Of a stretch of 64,000 nucleotides of DNA, positions 36,940-45,829 are shown piece after piece. This DNA comes from Streptomyces sp. NBC_01224. GTDB lineage: Bacteria; Actinomycetota; Actinomycetes; Streptomycetales; Streptomycetaceae. Position numbers and translations under genes: made by a program. The stretch spans positions 8,303,001 through 8,367,000 of the forward strand of contig NZ_CP108529.1 of the NCBI RefSeq assembly GCF_036002945.1, given 5' to 3'. Below the pieces are notes generated by a model. It was not told where the DNA came from, made no database searches, and saw only the letters and a program-made list of their open reading frames with translations. Position 1 is the first letter of the stretch. Each line of letters starts with the position of its first letter.

Positions 36940-37383
36940 GGATCGAACGGGTGCCGACCGGCAACGCCTGGGCCTGCCGCGGGGGCCCGGCCCGGAAAGC
37001 CGTCCTCGGCGGCCTCGTCGATACCGGCGACCCGGCCCCGGCCCACCGGGCCCCTGGTCAAAGGCGCAGCCGCACGTCTGCCCTGCACTCGCAGGATGGC
37101 CACTGGCCGGCCGCGTCGACAACCCCGCGGGCCGACGCGCCCGGGCCGTGGCCGCGCTGGTCGGGCCACTTCGTGACCGTCCGAGAGCGGGGTCACGAAG
37201 CCCCCTCTTCGCGCCCCGGCAGCATGCTGGTGGGCCTGCACGACGGGAGTGACGGGACACCAGCCACTGGATGTCCCCGGCCCCGTCCGCCTGCGCCTGG
37301 GCGTCCTCGACCATCCGCTCGAAGGTGCCGTCCAGAGCCCGGCGGCGAAACCGGGTGTGGAGCGTGGCTCACGGAGGCACCGC
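36940..37383 (-). pseudogene. IS5-family transposase relic
   Basis: On the minus strand the sequence reads ALDGTFERMVEDAQAQADGA, then GDIQWLVSRHSRR, with VQAHQHAAGAR in a neighbouring frame and ALGRSRSGPTS further on. These correspond to the middle of an IS1647-type (IS5 group) transposase (canonical DWLVSVDSTIVRAHQHAAGA). A small insertion or deletion splits the DDE motif. Both ends of the element are missing. It abuts the stop of the flavin disulfide reductase gene. Confidence 0.75.
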
Positions 37384-38835
37384 CTAGTTTCGGTGGTAGG
37401 CGGCGAGGAGGAAGAGCCAGATCTCGCTGACGGTCGGGAAGGGGGCGACCGCGTGCCGCAGTCGTTTGAGCGGGACCTCGCCGGCGACGGCAATGGTCGC
37501 GGAGTGCAGCAGTTCGCTGATTCCGTAGCCGACGAAGGTCACCCCGAGCAGGACCTCCCGGTCGAGGTCGACCACCATCCGGGCGTGGCCCTGGTAGCCG
37601 TCGGCGTAGAGGTCGGCGCCCTGCGCGGCGTTGAAGTCAAGGTCGACCACCTTGGTGCGGTGGCCGGCCCGGGCTGCTTCCTCGGCGGACAGGCCCACCG
37701 CGCCCGCCTCGGGGTCGGTGAAGAAGACCTGCGGCACGGCGTGCTGATCGGCGGTGGTGGCGTGGTCGCCCCAGGGGGCGTCGTCCAGCGGGAGGCCGGC
37801 GGCGCGCGCGCCGATCGCGTCGCCCGCTGTCCGGGCCTGGTACTTGCCCTGGTGGGTGAGGAGAGCGCGGTGGTTGACGTCGCCAAGGGCGTACAGCCAG
37901 TCGCCTGCGACGCCGCGGACCAGGCAGGTTGTGTCCACGTCCAGCCAGGAGCCCGGGGTGAGGCCGACCGTGTCCAGGCCGATGTCGTCGGTGTGGGGCG
38001 CGCGGCCGGTGGCGAACATGACTTCGTCGGCCTCCAGCTCGCTGCCGTCGTCGAGGGTGAGGGTGACCGGCCCGGCGGGGTCGGGGCGGCGCAGGGCGGT
38101 CACCTGCACTCCGATCCGCACGTCCGTGCCCGCCTGGGTCAGGCCGTGTGCGATGAGTTCGCCCGCGAAGGGTTCCATCCGGGTCAGCAAGGAGCGGCGG
38201 GCGAGCAGAGTGACCTGGGAGCCGAGGCCCTGCCAGAGGGTGGCCATCTCGACGCCGACCCCGCCGCCACCGACGACGGCGAGCCGGGCGGGGACAGTGC
38301 TGGAGTCGGTGCCGTGCCGGTTCGTCCAGGGGCGAACATCTTTGACGCCCGGGATGTCGGGCAGCACCGGCCGGCTGCCGGTGGCGATGGCCACGGCGTG
38401 CCGAGCGGTGAGCGTCTGGCTTGCGCCGTCGTCCCGCGTGACCGTGACCCGGCGGGGGCCGTCGATACGGCCTTGGCCACGGAAGAGATCGGCGCCGATG
38501 GACTTGACCCACTTGGCCTGTCCGCTGTCGTCCCAGTCGGCGACGTAGTGGTTGCGGCGGGCGAAGACCCGGTCGGTGTCGAGCCGGCCGGTGACGGCCT
38601 GCCGGGCGCCGTCCACCCGCTGGGTGTCGGCGACGGCGACGACCGGCCGTAGCAGCGCCTTGCTGGGGACGCACGCCCAGTAGGAGCATTCACCGCCGAC
38701 GAGCTCACACTCCACGACGGCGACGGTGAGGCCGGCGGCACGGGCGTGGTCGGCGACGTTCTGCCCGACCGGGCCTGCGCCCAGCACGACCACATCATAC
38801 GTTCCGTTTGTGCGGTTTTTTAGTGATTCATTCAT
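37384..38835 (-). CDS. Flavin disulfide reductase family oxidoreductase
   Basis: A 483-residue FAD/NAD(P)-dependent class I pyridine nucleotide-disulfide oxidoreductase. The FAD fold is DVVVLGAGPVGQNVADHA. The redox motif is GGECSYWACVPSKALLRP, so the two cysteines sit in CxxxxC as in lipoamide or mercuric reductases. The NAD(P) fold is VVGGGGVGVEMA, followed by the FAD-binding YALGDVNHRALLTH. The C-terminal dimerisation segment ends PFPTVSEIW, where canonical members have HxHPTxSE; the catalytic His is thus replaced by Pro or displaced, so the disulfide substrate may be unusual. No C-terminal Cys pair (not MerA). It is flanked on both sides by transposase relics, which suggests acquisition or rearrangement. 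Confidence 0.85.
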   Translation of the reverse strand: MNESLKNRTNGTYDVVVLGAGPVGQNVADHARAAGLTVAVVECELVGGECSYWACVPSKALLRPVVAVADTQRVDGARQAVTGRLDTDRVFARRNHYVADWDDSGQAKWVKSIGADLFRGQGRIDGPRRVTVTRDDGASQTLTARHAVAIATGSRPVLPDIPGVKDVRPWTNRHGTDSSTVPARLAVVGGGGVGVEMATLWQGLGSQVTLLARRSLLTRMEPFAGELIAHGLTQAGTDVRIGVQVTALRRPDPAGPVTLTLDDGSELEADEVMFATGRAPHTDDIGLDTVGLTPGSWLDVDTTCLVRGVAGDWLYALGDVNHRALLTHQGKYQARTAGDAIGARAAGLPLDDAPWGDHATTADQHAVPQVFFTDPEAGAVGLSAEEAARAGHRTKVVDLDFNAAQGADLYADGYQGHARMVVDLDREVLLGVTFVGYGISELLHSATIAVAGEVPLKRLRHAVAPFPTVSEIWLFLLAAYHRN

Positions 38836-38879
38836 TTATCCATCGCATCACGATCAGCGGTCGATCGCTCAGCCATGGG

Positions 38880-39130
38880 TTGCGTTGCTTGACGACAGTC
38901 CTCCGTCCGCGCCGGCGGACAAGCTCTCCCAGCGGCCGGATGAGCTTTCGTTCCTGCCGCAGCCGGCACGCCCGGGCCTCGGACCGGGGCGGCGTGCGGC
39001 GCGGTGTTGCGTGGGGTCGGTTGGAACGGTCGTGCAGGCCCTCGTCACTTTCGTCGCGCCACCGCCGGACCAAGTGGTGGGCGGTGGCACGCGAGATGCC
39101 CGTCTCGGCAGCGACACCAGTGCAGTCAGT
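38880..39130 (-). pseudogene. IS481-family transposase N-terminal relic
   Basis: The minus strand reads ETGISRATAHHLVRRWRDES, then DEGLHDRSNRPHATPRRTPP, then RLRQERKLIRPLGELVRRRG. This is the helix-turn-helix N-terminus of an IS481-type transposase (canonical VSRxTxYKWxxRWR, GLxDRSSRP). The catalytic DDE part is absent and the frame runs into the start of the reductase gene. Confidence 0.75.
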
Positions 39131-39169
39131 TGTTCAGGGGTCTGGTGCTCAGCAGGCAGGTCCGCTGCT

Positions 39170-39610
39170 CGCATCGGACTGTGTGAGGATGCGCCGAAGC
39201 CGGCGGGAACGGGCGTTGCGGGCGTCCTGGCTGATAGCTGCTCATGGTGCGATGGTGTCGAAACCGTGGAAGGAACCGTGCCATACGTGCAGTTCGGCTT
39301 GGCCACCGGCCCGCCAGATCGCATGGGCATAGGCCACATCCTCGTCCCTGAAGGTCTCGGCCGACCCGACCTCGATGTAGGCCGGGGGTAGCTCGGACAG
39401 ATCCGTAGCGCGGGCGGGAGCCGCGTAGGGCGGCAGGTCCGCAGCGCCGTACTGGTTGCCCAGCAGCGCCTGCCACGCGGCTGCTGGAGACGGTGTTGTT
39501 GCGGTCTTCGAGCATGAGGTACAGGAGCAGTTGCCCGATCGGTGCGGGCCCGTCTCGGTCGCGGGGGAGCAGGGCGAGTGCCGCGGCGAGTCCGCCGCCG
39601 GTCCTCGGCG
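39170..39610 (-). pseudogene. Degraded HSL-type esterase, paralogue of the gene at 3.9 kb
   Basis: It begins at GGGLAAALALLPRDRDGPAP inside the nucleophile region. It lacks about 25 residues after SSS, shifts frame, continues with AWQALLGNQYGAADL and YAAPARATDLSELPPAYIE, and passes HVWHGSFHGFDT. It then hits a stop, with the tail LSQDARNARSR-like in another frame. Most blocks match the intact esterase at 3861-4880 almost residue for residue, so the two share a recent origin. The 5' half is absent. Confidence 0.8.
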
Positions 39611-39911
39611 TCCGCCGCGCCCGGTGCCACCAGCCATGTGACGACCACGTACCACTGGTGACGCCCACGGCTGGTGGCACCGGGCGCGGCCCGGGGACGG
39701 CGACGTGCTCGACCGCTACCGCTCTGCCACCTCACCCGCGCCGGCCTGCTGCGCGATCTGGGCCGCTGTCAGGAGGCCATACAGGCCGACGAACACGCCC
39801 TGCACGGGCCGTCAACCCGCCCCAACAGGCGCTGCTGAAAGCGGATCGGGTGGGGCCAGATCGCCAGGCGAACCAACGCGGCGCTGGAAACGCGTTGCGG
39901 ATCACCTGAGG
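39611..39911. other. Debris between relics and the mycothiol-type enzyme gene
   Basis: About 300 bases. One plus-strand frame (near 39715-39810) reads LCHLTRAGLLRDLGRCQEAI followed by QADEHAL, reminiscent of the C-terminal helical repeat of some sigma-70-like regulators. It is too short for a firm call. Confidence 0.25.
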
Positions 39912-40673
39912 CTAGAGCACCGTGTGGGCCAGCCAGTGGTCCAGCAACGCGCGGTCGCCCGTCACCGGCACCCGGTTGTCCTTTGGAGCGACGCGGTGGG
40001 AAAACACCAGCATGAGGTCCGCCACGGCCCCCGACACCACCACGTCGGCCTCGGCCGACCCGCGCTCCCACCGCACCGACTCAGGCGTCCTGGTGATCAC
40101 CCAGCCCTCCATGGACCTCGGCCGGAACCCGATCCGCTCGCCCCGGCCACGCAGCCCGGCGACCGCCGGCCTGGCCGTCTCAAAGGCCGGCGTGGACAGC
40201 AGGTCCAAGTTCTCGCTGATCACGTCGGCCGCGAGGTCGTCGGCGATCTCGAACGCGGTGTCCGTCGCAAACGCCGCGTCGTAGTGGTGGACACAGGTGT
40301 CGCTCAGCACCCTGCGCAGCCAGAAGGCCGCCGGCCGCGGCCCGAAGAACGTGTGCATATCGGTGTCCGTGCCGGTCTCCTGGATCGCGCGGATCAACTC
40401 CTCCGCGCCCTCGCGCAGCCACCGGGCCCACTCGTCCGGCGCACCGGGATCGGCCTGCCGCGGGTCAGGGACGGGCAGCTGTTCGCCCTTGCGTACGAGT
40501 TCGGCCGCCCACCGGTGCTCCTGGCCGATGTGCCCGACAAGGGTACGCAGCGGCCATTCCGGGCAGGTGGGCACCCGAGTGTCCGGGTCCCTTCCGGCGA
40601 CCGCGCGGGTGAACCCTCCGGTCTGCTCCCGCAGGCCCTCCACGAGCCGTGCGGTGTCCAGCGTCGACGTCAT
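39912..40673 (-). CDS. Maleylpyruvate isomerase-family, mycothiol-dependent-type enzyme
   Basis: A 253-residue protein of the DinB-like MDMPI family. The N-terminal four-helix domain carries metal-ligand His residues (LVGHIGQEHRWAAEL and, later, DTCVHHYDAAFA). Actinobacterial members use mycothiol for isomerisation, transfer or detoxification, but many are uncharacterised. The start at 40673 has GAGAGGAG upstream; an ATG at 40691 is possible. A promoter with the long spacer typical of MerR control is positioned to drive it, with the MerR gene divergent. It is therefore probably induced by the ligand of that MerR protein. Confidence 0.82.
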   Translation of the reverse strand: MTSTLDTARLVEGLREQTGGFTRAVAGRDPDTRVPTCPEWPLRTLVGHIGQEHRWAAELVRKGEQLPVPDPRQADPGAPDEWARWLREGAEELIRAIQETGTDTDMHTFFGPRPAAFWLRRVLSDTCVHHYDAAFATDTAFEIADDLAADVISENLDLLSTPAFETARPAVAGLRGRGERIGFRPRSMEGWVITRTPESVRWERGSAEADVVVSGAVADLMLVFSHRVAPKDNRVPVTGDRALLDHWLAHTVL

Positions 40674-40705
40674 CACGAAAGCTCCTCTCACGGGGTAACG
40701 CCGGT

Positions 40706-40737
40706 ACGGTAGGAACTCCAGTCCAGTGGAGGTTCAA
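40706..40737 (-). promoter_or_regulatory. MerR-type promoter/operator for the mycothiol-type enzyme gene
   Basis: On the minus strand, a TTGAAC -35 box (40732-40737) is separated by 20 bases from a TACCGT -10 box (40706-40711). The long spacer contains the dyad CTCCA-N6-TGGAG (40716-40731). Overlong 19-20 base spacers with a centred dyad are the hallmark of promoters that MerR proteins activate by DNA distortion. The dyad also overlaps the GGAGG ribosome binding site of the divergent merR gene, so autoregulation is likely. Confidence 0.72.
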
Positions 40738-41697
40738 GTGCCTTTGCTCGATGAGACGCTTGGGATCGGCGACCTGGCGCGGCTGACTGGCGTGCCGGTA
40801 CGGACCATTCGCTTCTACTGCGACGAAGGCATCGTCGACTCGGTGCGCAGCACGGGCGGGCACCGCAGGTTCGACCAGGCGGCCGTGGAGCGGCTCGGCC
40901 TGGTCAGACGGCTGCGCGGGCTCGGGATCGGCCTGATCTCCATCAGGCACGTGCTCGCCGGCGAACGCTCCGTGGCCGAGGTCGTCGCGGCCGAGCGGGC
41001 CGCGCTCGATGTGCAGCTCGCGGACCTGGCCTGGCGGCGCGCCTCGCTGCGAGCGGTCGAGGAGGCCGGACCGGCCGACCGGGCCGCCAGGCTGGAGCTG
41101 CTGGCCGCCGTGGAGAGCGGGGGTGCCGCCCGCAACGCGCTGATCGACTTCTGGAGACGCACGATGGTCGCCCCGGTGTCTGAGCTGATGCTCACCGCGT
41201 TCGTGACCATGGCCGTGCCCGAGCCGCCCACCGACCCGACCCCGCCGCAGGTCGTCGCATTCGCTGAACTGTTCGCCCTGGCCGGCGACCGGGCACTGAC
41301 ACGCGGCCTGCTGGCCATGGCGCGGGCCAACGCCGAACTGATCGCTGACGAGGCCGAGCTGATGAACGGGATCAGTGAGGCGTGCGCGCTGGCCCGGCCC
41401 ATGGTGCAGGCGGGCGAGCCTCCCCGCGTGGGCCCCGAACTCGATCGGTTCGTCGCGGCACACGCCTCGGTGCGCGGCGGCAGCGACACCCCGCAGTTCA
41501 GAGGCCGGCTGCTGGCCCACGTGGCTGCCGACCGTGACCCGCGGATGCGCCGCTATTGGCGGCTCGTGGCCGAGGCCGGCGGCGACCCGGCCACACTCGG
41601 CGCGTCCCACCTGTGGCTGACCGACTCCCTCGAACGCTCCGTAAGTCCCGACGGCGCCGCTGAGGCGTGCCCAGCAGACCGGGGCGGTCCGGGGTGA
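40738..41697 (+). CDS. MerR-family transcriptional regulator
   Basis: A 319-residue MerR regulator. The N-terminal winged helix is LGIGDLARLTGVPVRTIRFY, with CDEGIVDSVRSTGGHRRFD, followed by a coiled-coil dimerisation helix (to about 130) and a large effector domain of roughly 190 residues. The GTG at 40738 follows GGAGG by five bases; an earlier in-frame GTG at 40726 would lie inside the operator. It is divergent from the mycothiol-type enzyme gene, whose promoter contains a MerR-type dyad. The effector domain has no Cys-rich metal loop, so the inducer is probably an organic compound. Confidence 0.9.
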   Translation: MPLLDETLGIGDLARLTGVPVRTIRFYCDEGIVDSVRSTGGHRRFDQAAVERLGLVRRLRGLGIGLISIRHVLAGERSVAEVVAAERAALDVQLADLAWRRASLRAVEEAGPADRAARLELLAAVESGGAARNALIDFWRRTMVAPVSELMLTAFVTMAVPEPPTDPTPPQVVAFAELFALAGDRALTRGLLAMARANAELIADEAELMNGISEACALARPMVQAGEPPRVGPELDRFVAAHASVRGGSDTPQFRGRLLAHVAADRDPRMRRYWRLVAEAGGDPATLGASHLWLTDSLERSVSPDGAAEACPADRGGPG

Positions 41698-42282
41698 CGT
41701 CGGGGGCCGGAGGATGTGCAGTCGCTGTCGGCCAGTTGCTCGATGATGGAACAACTCCGGGAGGGTTCCGTGGGCACGCCGGGCCTGCTGTCGGCTGTGA
41801 TGTGTGACGGTCTGTGAGCGGACGCCGCCGTAACGACCTCGCCCGCGATTGTCAGCGGCGTCGCGGTGTCCGGGACCTCCGTCTCCGGCGTTGTCGTCAG
41901 TCGCCGACGCTCCGCGTCGACTCCCTCCTCCGCCCTGGATTCGAAGGCCCCGGACGCCGCTCCTTCCCCCACTGCCAATCGTGGGCGAGGTCGTAAGAAA
42001 CTGCGGTGAAGTAACACCCATGACGAAACTCCCCGCTGTGAGATATGCGGTGAGCTCCTGTCGTCCCGCGCGGTTCTGCGGAGCGCGTGCCGGCAGAAGG
42101 CCCACCGCCCGCACAGATCCTGGTGCCGACTCGTCCTGGATACCGCGGAGTTGTGGTGCGCTGGGCCTCGATCAGATGGACGGGGCTCGCCGAGGGGACA
42201 GCCGAGTGGGACATCCCGGCGGGACACAGGCTGAGACGGTCTCAGGAGTCGCAGATGGGCAGCGGAACCGGCCGGACGAGCT
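41698..42282. other. Intergenic stretch without recognised genes
   Basis: About 585 bases between merR and the PhzF-like gene, whose 3' ends face each other. Frames are open on both strands but show no recognisable protein character. No strong terminator was noticed. Confidence 0.35.
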
Positions 42283-43110
42283 CTAGGCGTGCAGGGTGCC
42301 GTCCATGACCGTGACGGCGTTTCCTGTGAGGTGGACGCGGTCGCTGTGCACAGCAGTGTGGACCAGACCAGGACGCGCGGACGCCTGGAGGCCGGTGAGT
42401 TCGTCACGGCCAAGTCGCGTCGACCAGTACGGGGCGAGCGCGGTGTGGGCGCTGCCCGTGACCGGGTCTTCGAGAATACCCTCGGCCGGTGAGAAGAAGC
42501 GGGACACAAAGTCGTACTTCAGACCGGTCTCAGCCGCCGGGGCCGTGATGATGACGCCGCGCAGGCCCTCGTGGCGCGTCAGGGCGGCTACCGCGTCCAG
42601 GTCGGGAGTCACGGCCCGAACGGTGGCTTCGTCGGGCAGGACTGTCAGCAGATCGCCGAGCGCGCCGGTATGGAAGGTGGCTTCAGGCCTGACCGCCAGT
42701 GCCTCGGCCAGTCCTTTCGGTGCGGGGACTTCGGTGCCGGGCGCGGCCGGAAAGTCCAGAGTGACGCTGCCTCCCTCGTGGGCGTGGCTGACCAGGACGC
42801 CACTCCGCCGACTGCTGAACCGTACGGTGCCCAGGAGACCCCGCTCCTCGCGCAGGATGTGCGCCGTAGCCAATGTGGCATGGCCGCACAGATTGGTCTC
42901 GACGAGCGGTGCGAACCAACGGATCGCCCAGTCGGCCTCGGACTCAACAGGCAGCGGGAGAGCGAATGCGGTCTCTGAGTAGTTCATTTCGGCTGCAACC
43001 TGCTGCATCCAGGTGTCTTGCGGCCACTCTCCGGCGGGCAGGAGACACACACCTGCCGGGTTCCCGGAGAACGGACGATCAGTGAACGCGTTGACAACAT
43101 GGAATCTCAT
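42283..43110 (-). CDS. PhzF-family isomerase/epimerase-like protein
   Basis: A 275-residue protein of the diaminopimelate-epimerase-like PhzF family. The N-terminus has VVNAFTDRPFSGNPAGVCLL. The catalytic Glu lies in MNYSETAF. FAPLVETNLCGHATLATA is followed in the C-terminal half by EDPVTGSAHTALAPYW. PhzF proteins use a Glu for proton shuttling, but most members have unknown substrates. The ATG at 43110 is chosen because the family always starts at this strand; the frame is open upstream. No functional link to the neighbouring CBS gene is evident. Confidence 0.9.
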   Translation of the reverse strand: MRFHVVNAFTDRPFSGNPAGVCLLPAGEWPQDTWMQQVAAEMNYSETAFALPLPVESEADWAIRWFAPLVETNLCGHATLATAHILREERGLLGTVRFSSRRSGVLVSHAHEGGSVTLDFPAAPGTEVPAPKGLAEALAVRPEATFHTGALGDLLTVLPDEATVRAVTPDLDAVAALTRHEGLRGVIITAPAAETGLKYDFVSRFFSPAEGILEDPVTGSAHTALAPYWSTRLGRDELTGLQASARPGLVHTAVHSDRVHLTGNAVTVMDGTLHA

Positions 43111-43376
43111 GCGAGGACCGTAGCAATGCCATTTGGCGCCCAACCAAGTCCAATCTGAGATAAGTGGACTGGCTATGAATGGGCGCAGATGACGGCCCAG
43201 GGGTCGTCCCATGAAATCTTCGATGAGTGGAGGCGCGGTCCGGCATGGTCCGTGCATGCATCGCGGATCATGCGTTCTGTGCATGCGGCATCTACCAGCT
43301 CATAGGCGCGGCGGCCGAACGCCGTGCGGACCGGACACCCGGTCGGCGACTGTCTTCCGGGGTTCGAGGAGACGAC

Positions 43377-43835
43377 TCAGTGCGCGGACCGTCCGGACAC
43401 TCCAGCGCTCGCATATACGCGGCTCGCAAACTCGGCAATCTGTTCGTCGCTCAGATTCTTCGCAAGGTTGGCCTCCGTGATCATGCCGACCAGACGGTGG
43501 CCGCTCTGGACGTCGATCACCGGCAACCGCTTGATCTGATGTTCCTCCATGGTCGTCAGGACATCGGTGGCGTCCGCTTCGGCATCGATCCAGTGCACCC
43601 TGGCATTGAGCGATCCGGCCTGCACGGTTGCCGGGTCGACGCCCTCGGCGCAGCACTTGACGATGATGTCACGGTCGGTGATCAAGCCTGTGAGCTTGTT
43701 GTTGTCGCCGCAGATGGGCAGGCAACCGACGTCCAGATCGCGCATCATCTTCGCCACGTCGAACAGCGACTGGTGCGCGCCGACGCACTGTACGCCGCCG
43801 GACATGATGTCTCGCGCTCGCAGCTTCTCAGCCAT
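43377..43835 (-). CDS. Tandem CBS-domain protein
   Basis: A 152-residue protein consisting of two CBS domains, with DIMSGGVQCVGAHQSLFDVA and VGCLPICGDNNKLTGLITDR in the first and IKRLPVID with LVGMITEANLA in the second. Such small proteins bind adenine nucleotides and act as sensors; mycobacterial hypoxic response protein 1 has the same build. The ATG at 43835 follows GGGAGGAAATC. No partner enzyme is adjacent. Confidence 0.88.
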   Translation of the reverse strand: MAEKLRARDIMSGGVQCVGAHQSLFDVAKMMRDLDVGCLPICGDNNKLTGLITDRDIIVKCCAEGVDPATVQAGSLNARVHWIDAEADATDVLTTMEEHQIKRLPVIDVQSGHRLVGMITEANLAKNLSDEQIAEFASRVYASAGVSGRSAH

Positions 43836-44051
43836 GATTTCCTCCCGTTCTCGACAGCGTTTGTGTCCCCCGCCATCGATCACAACACGAATGGCTCAAC
43901 ACCGCCCCCCGACAGCGTCAGCAAGACAGGGAAACCGAGGCCGGCCGCGATCGCGCACGGATCCAGGCGCTCGTACAATCCTTTTGGCGCCATCGGCCGT
44001 GACTTCGGCCCGCCGACCCCATGGTGCCGTCAGCATGCGGAACGATGACTG

Positions 44052-44351
44052 CTATGGCTCCAGGTGACTGAACCCCACCTCGAAGCGCTCGATCGAGACA
44101 ACCCGTTGGCCTTCCCTCTTTGCGATTTCTTCGCGGAGCCGGGTCGTCCTTTCCTCGCTGGCCTGCATGGTCTGCTCGTCATCCCACAAGGTCAGCGACT
44201 TGGCCTTCCCAGAGGCTCGGTCGACGAGGTAGTACACGCCCCGGAAGCCGGAGACCTCCCGGACCTGCTCGAGAGTCTCCTCCCAGTTCGCGGTCAGGCC
44301 TCCCTGCGCAGGAACCGGTGATCCCTCATAGGTGCTCAGCCTCGCGAACAT
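44052..44351 (-). CDS. ABM-like small protein
   Basis: A 99-residue protein with ferredoxin-like character, as in antibiotic biosynthesis monooxygenase (ABM) and related dimeric alpha+beta barrels. It begins MFARLSTYEGSP, has SGFRGVYYLVDRASGKAKSL and ends with an AKREGQRVVSIERFEV strand. The ATG at 44351 follows a purine-rich GGAAGGGG. It lies 190 bases downstream of sbnA on the same strand. It could be the tail of that operon, but nothing ties it to the pathway. Catalysis cannot be claimed; many members are non-enzymatic. Confidence 0.7.
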   Translation of the reverse strand: MFARLSTYEGSPVPAQGGLTANWEETLEQVREVSGFRGVYYLVDRASGKAKSLTLWDDEQTMQASEERTTRLREEIAKREGQRVVSIERFEVGFSHLEP

Positions 44352-44541
44352 AGCTGCCACCCCTTCCTGGCCGGCTGCCGGTCGAGGGACAGGCAGCTTC
44401 ACGATCAGAGTGCTCCGGCATGGCGCACGTCGCATGCCGAGCAGCCGTTCCGTCCATCCACCGACCTCGGTGGCACGCGGGTTGCAGCAGCCAGGAGGGC
44501 CTTGTCGGGGCTGCCGGCTCCGTGGACAGAACACCCAGGTC

Positions 44542-45618
44542 TTACGATCCTGGGGCTGACGGTGCGGGTTGCCATTGCGGTTGCCGGTCTGCAGGGTCCA
44601 GCCGCCGGCCCCACCGTGGTGCTGGCGCGGGGGTGGCCGCCCAGGCACCGGCGGCCACCTCGTCGGAGTCGAGCACGTCCTCGCCGTAGAGATCCTGCAG
44701 CCAGTTCGTCTGGTAAATGGTGTCGAGGTAGCGCTCGCCGAGGTCCGGGCCGATGGCCACCGCGGTGAGTTCGCGGGCGTCATGTCGGGCCAACCAGTCC
44801 GATGCTCCGCTGACCACCGTGCCGGTGGAGCCGCCGAACAGGAATCCGCGCCTGGCCAGACGGTGACAGGTACGGATGGTGTCCGCCTCCTCGATATATA
44901 TCACCTCATCCACATAGGACTCGTCGAGCAGCGGCGGGCGCATGCTCATCCCCAGGCCGGGAATCATCCGGCGGCCGGGCGGACCGCCGAAGGACACCGA
45001 CCCGGCGCTGTCCACCGCGATGATCCGCACCGGCCGGTGCCACTCCCGGAAGTAGCGCGCGCAGCCCATCAGGGTCCCGGTGGTGCCGGCCCCGACGAAC
45101 AACACGTCCAGCTGCGGGAACTGGCGGGCGATCTCCGGCGCCGTCTTGCGGTAGTGCGCCTTCCAGTTGCTCGGATTGGTGTACTGGCTGAGCCACACGT
45201 ACCGGTCGTCGGAGGCGCACAGCGCGCGGATGTACTCGATCCGCGCGCCGAGAAAGCCGCCGTTGGCCTCCTGATCGGCGATCACGTGCACCTGGCTGCC
45301 CAACGCCTCCATCATCAACCTGGTCGACAGGTTGCCGCGGGAGTCCGTCACACACAGGAACCGGTAGCCTTTGCTCGCCGCGATCATGCTCAGCGCCACG
45401 CCGAGGTTCCCAGATGAGGACTCGACCAGGATCGATTCCGGCGTCAGGACTCCATCCCGCTCAGCGGCCTCCACCATCTCGGTCGCGGCCTTCAACTTGA
45501 TCGAGCCGGCGAAGTTGAAGCCCTCACACTTCAGGAAGAGCGAGTGCCCGATGATCGACCGAAGGTCGACATAGAGCTCCTCTTCGTTGAAGGCGTAGGG
45601 AACGGATACGACGGGCAC
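44542..45618 (-). CDS. sbnA: SbnA-type PLP enzyme (O-phosphoserine to ACEGA), Dap biosynthesis
   Basis: A 358-residue fold-type II PLP enzyme of the cysteine-synthase family. The PLP lysine is Lys41 in FNFAGSIKLKAA. The substrate loop is VESSSGNLGVAL and the phosphate-binding loop GAGTTGTLMG. SbnA condenses O-phospho-L-serine with L-glutamate to N-(1-amino-1-carboxyl-2-ethyl)-glutamate (ACEGA), which SbnB then cleaves oxidatively to L-2,3-diaminopropionate. The context (SbnB upstream, NRPS in the same operon) favours SbnA over a cysteine synthase. The start is a GTG at 45618 after GAGGAGA. The last 30 residues are Pro/Ala/Gln-rich and not part of the fold. Last biosynthetic gene of the operon. 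Confidence 0.87.
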   Translation of the reverse strand: MPVVSVPYAFNEEELYVDLRSIIGHSLFLKCEGFNFAGSIKLKAATEMVEAAERDGVLTPESILVESSSGNLGVALSMIAASKGYRFLCVTDSRGNLSTRLMMEALGSQVHVIADQEANGGFLGARIEYIRALCASDDRYVWLSQYTNPSNWKAHYRKTAPEIARQFPQLDVLFVGAGTTGTLMGCARYFREWHRPVRIIAVDSAGSVSFGGPPGRRMIPGLGMSMRPPLLDESYVDEVIYIEEADTIRTCHRLARRGFLFGGSTGTVVSGASDWLARHDARELTAVAIGPDLGERYLDTIYQTNWLQDLYGEDVLDSDEVAAGAWAATPAPAPRWGRRLDPADRQPQWQPAPSAPGS

Positions 45619-45829
45619 GATGGTCTCCTCTTATCTGGAGCAGAGCACTTTCGGAACGTCCATCCGACCGTGGGCGGGCTTCTCGCTTTGCGGGCGGGAG
45701 CCTGTGCCCGACCGAGCCGGACGGGGCCCTGCGTCAGCGGCCGCTGTCTCGTGCGTCAGGGCCTGCTGAGACTTGAGTGGTGATCTCCTGGGATCAGCCG
45801 TGGGTTGGCCTCCTGGGCTCTCGGCCGGC

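Noticed and set aside
37384-38835. Mercuric reductase (merA)
   Set aside because: It lacks the N-terminal HMA domain and the C-terminal Cys pair, and there are no mer neighbours.
39690-39850. C-terminal piece of an RNA polymerase sigma-like regulator
   Set aside because: Only about 27 residues look helical-repeat-like; too short to name.
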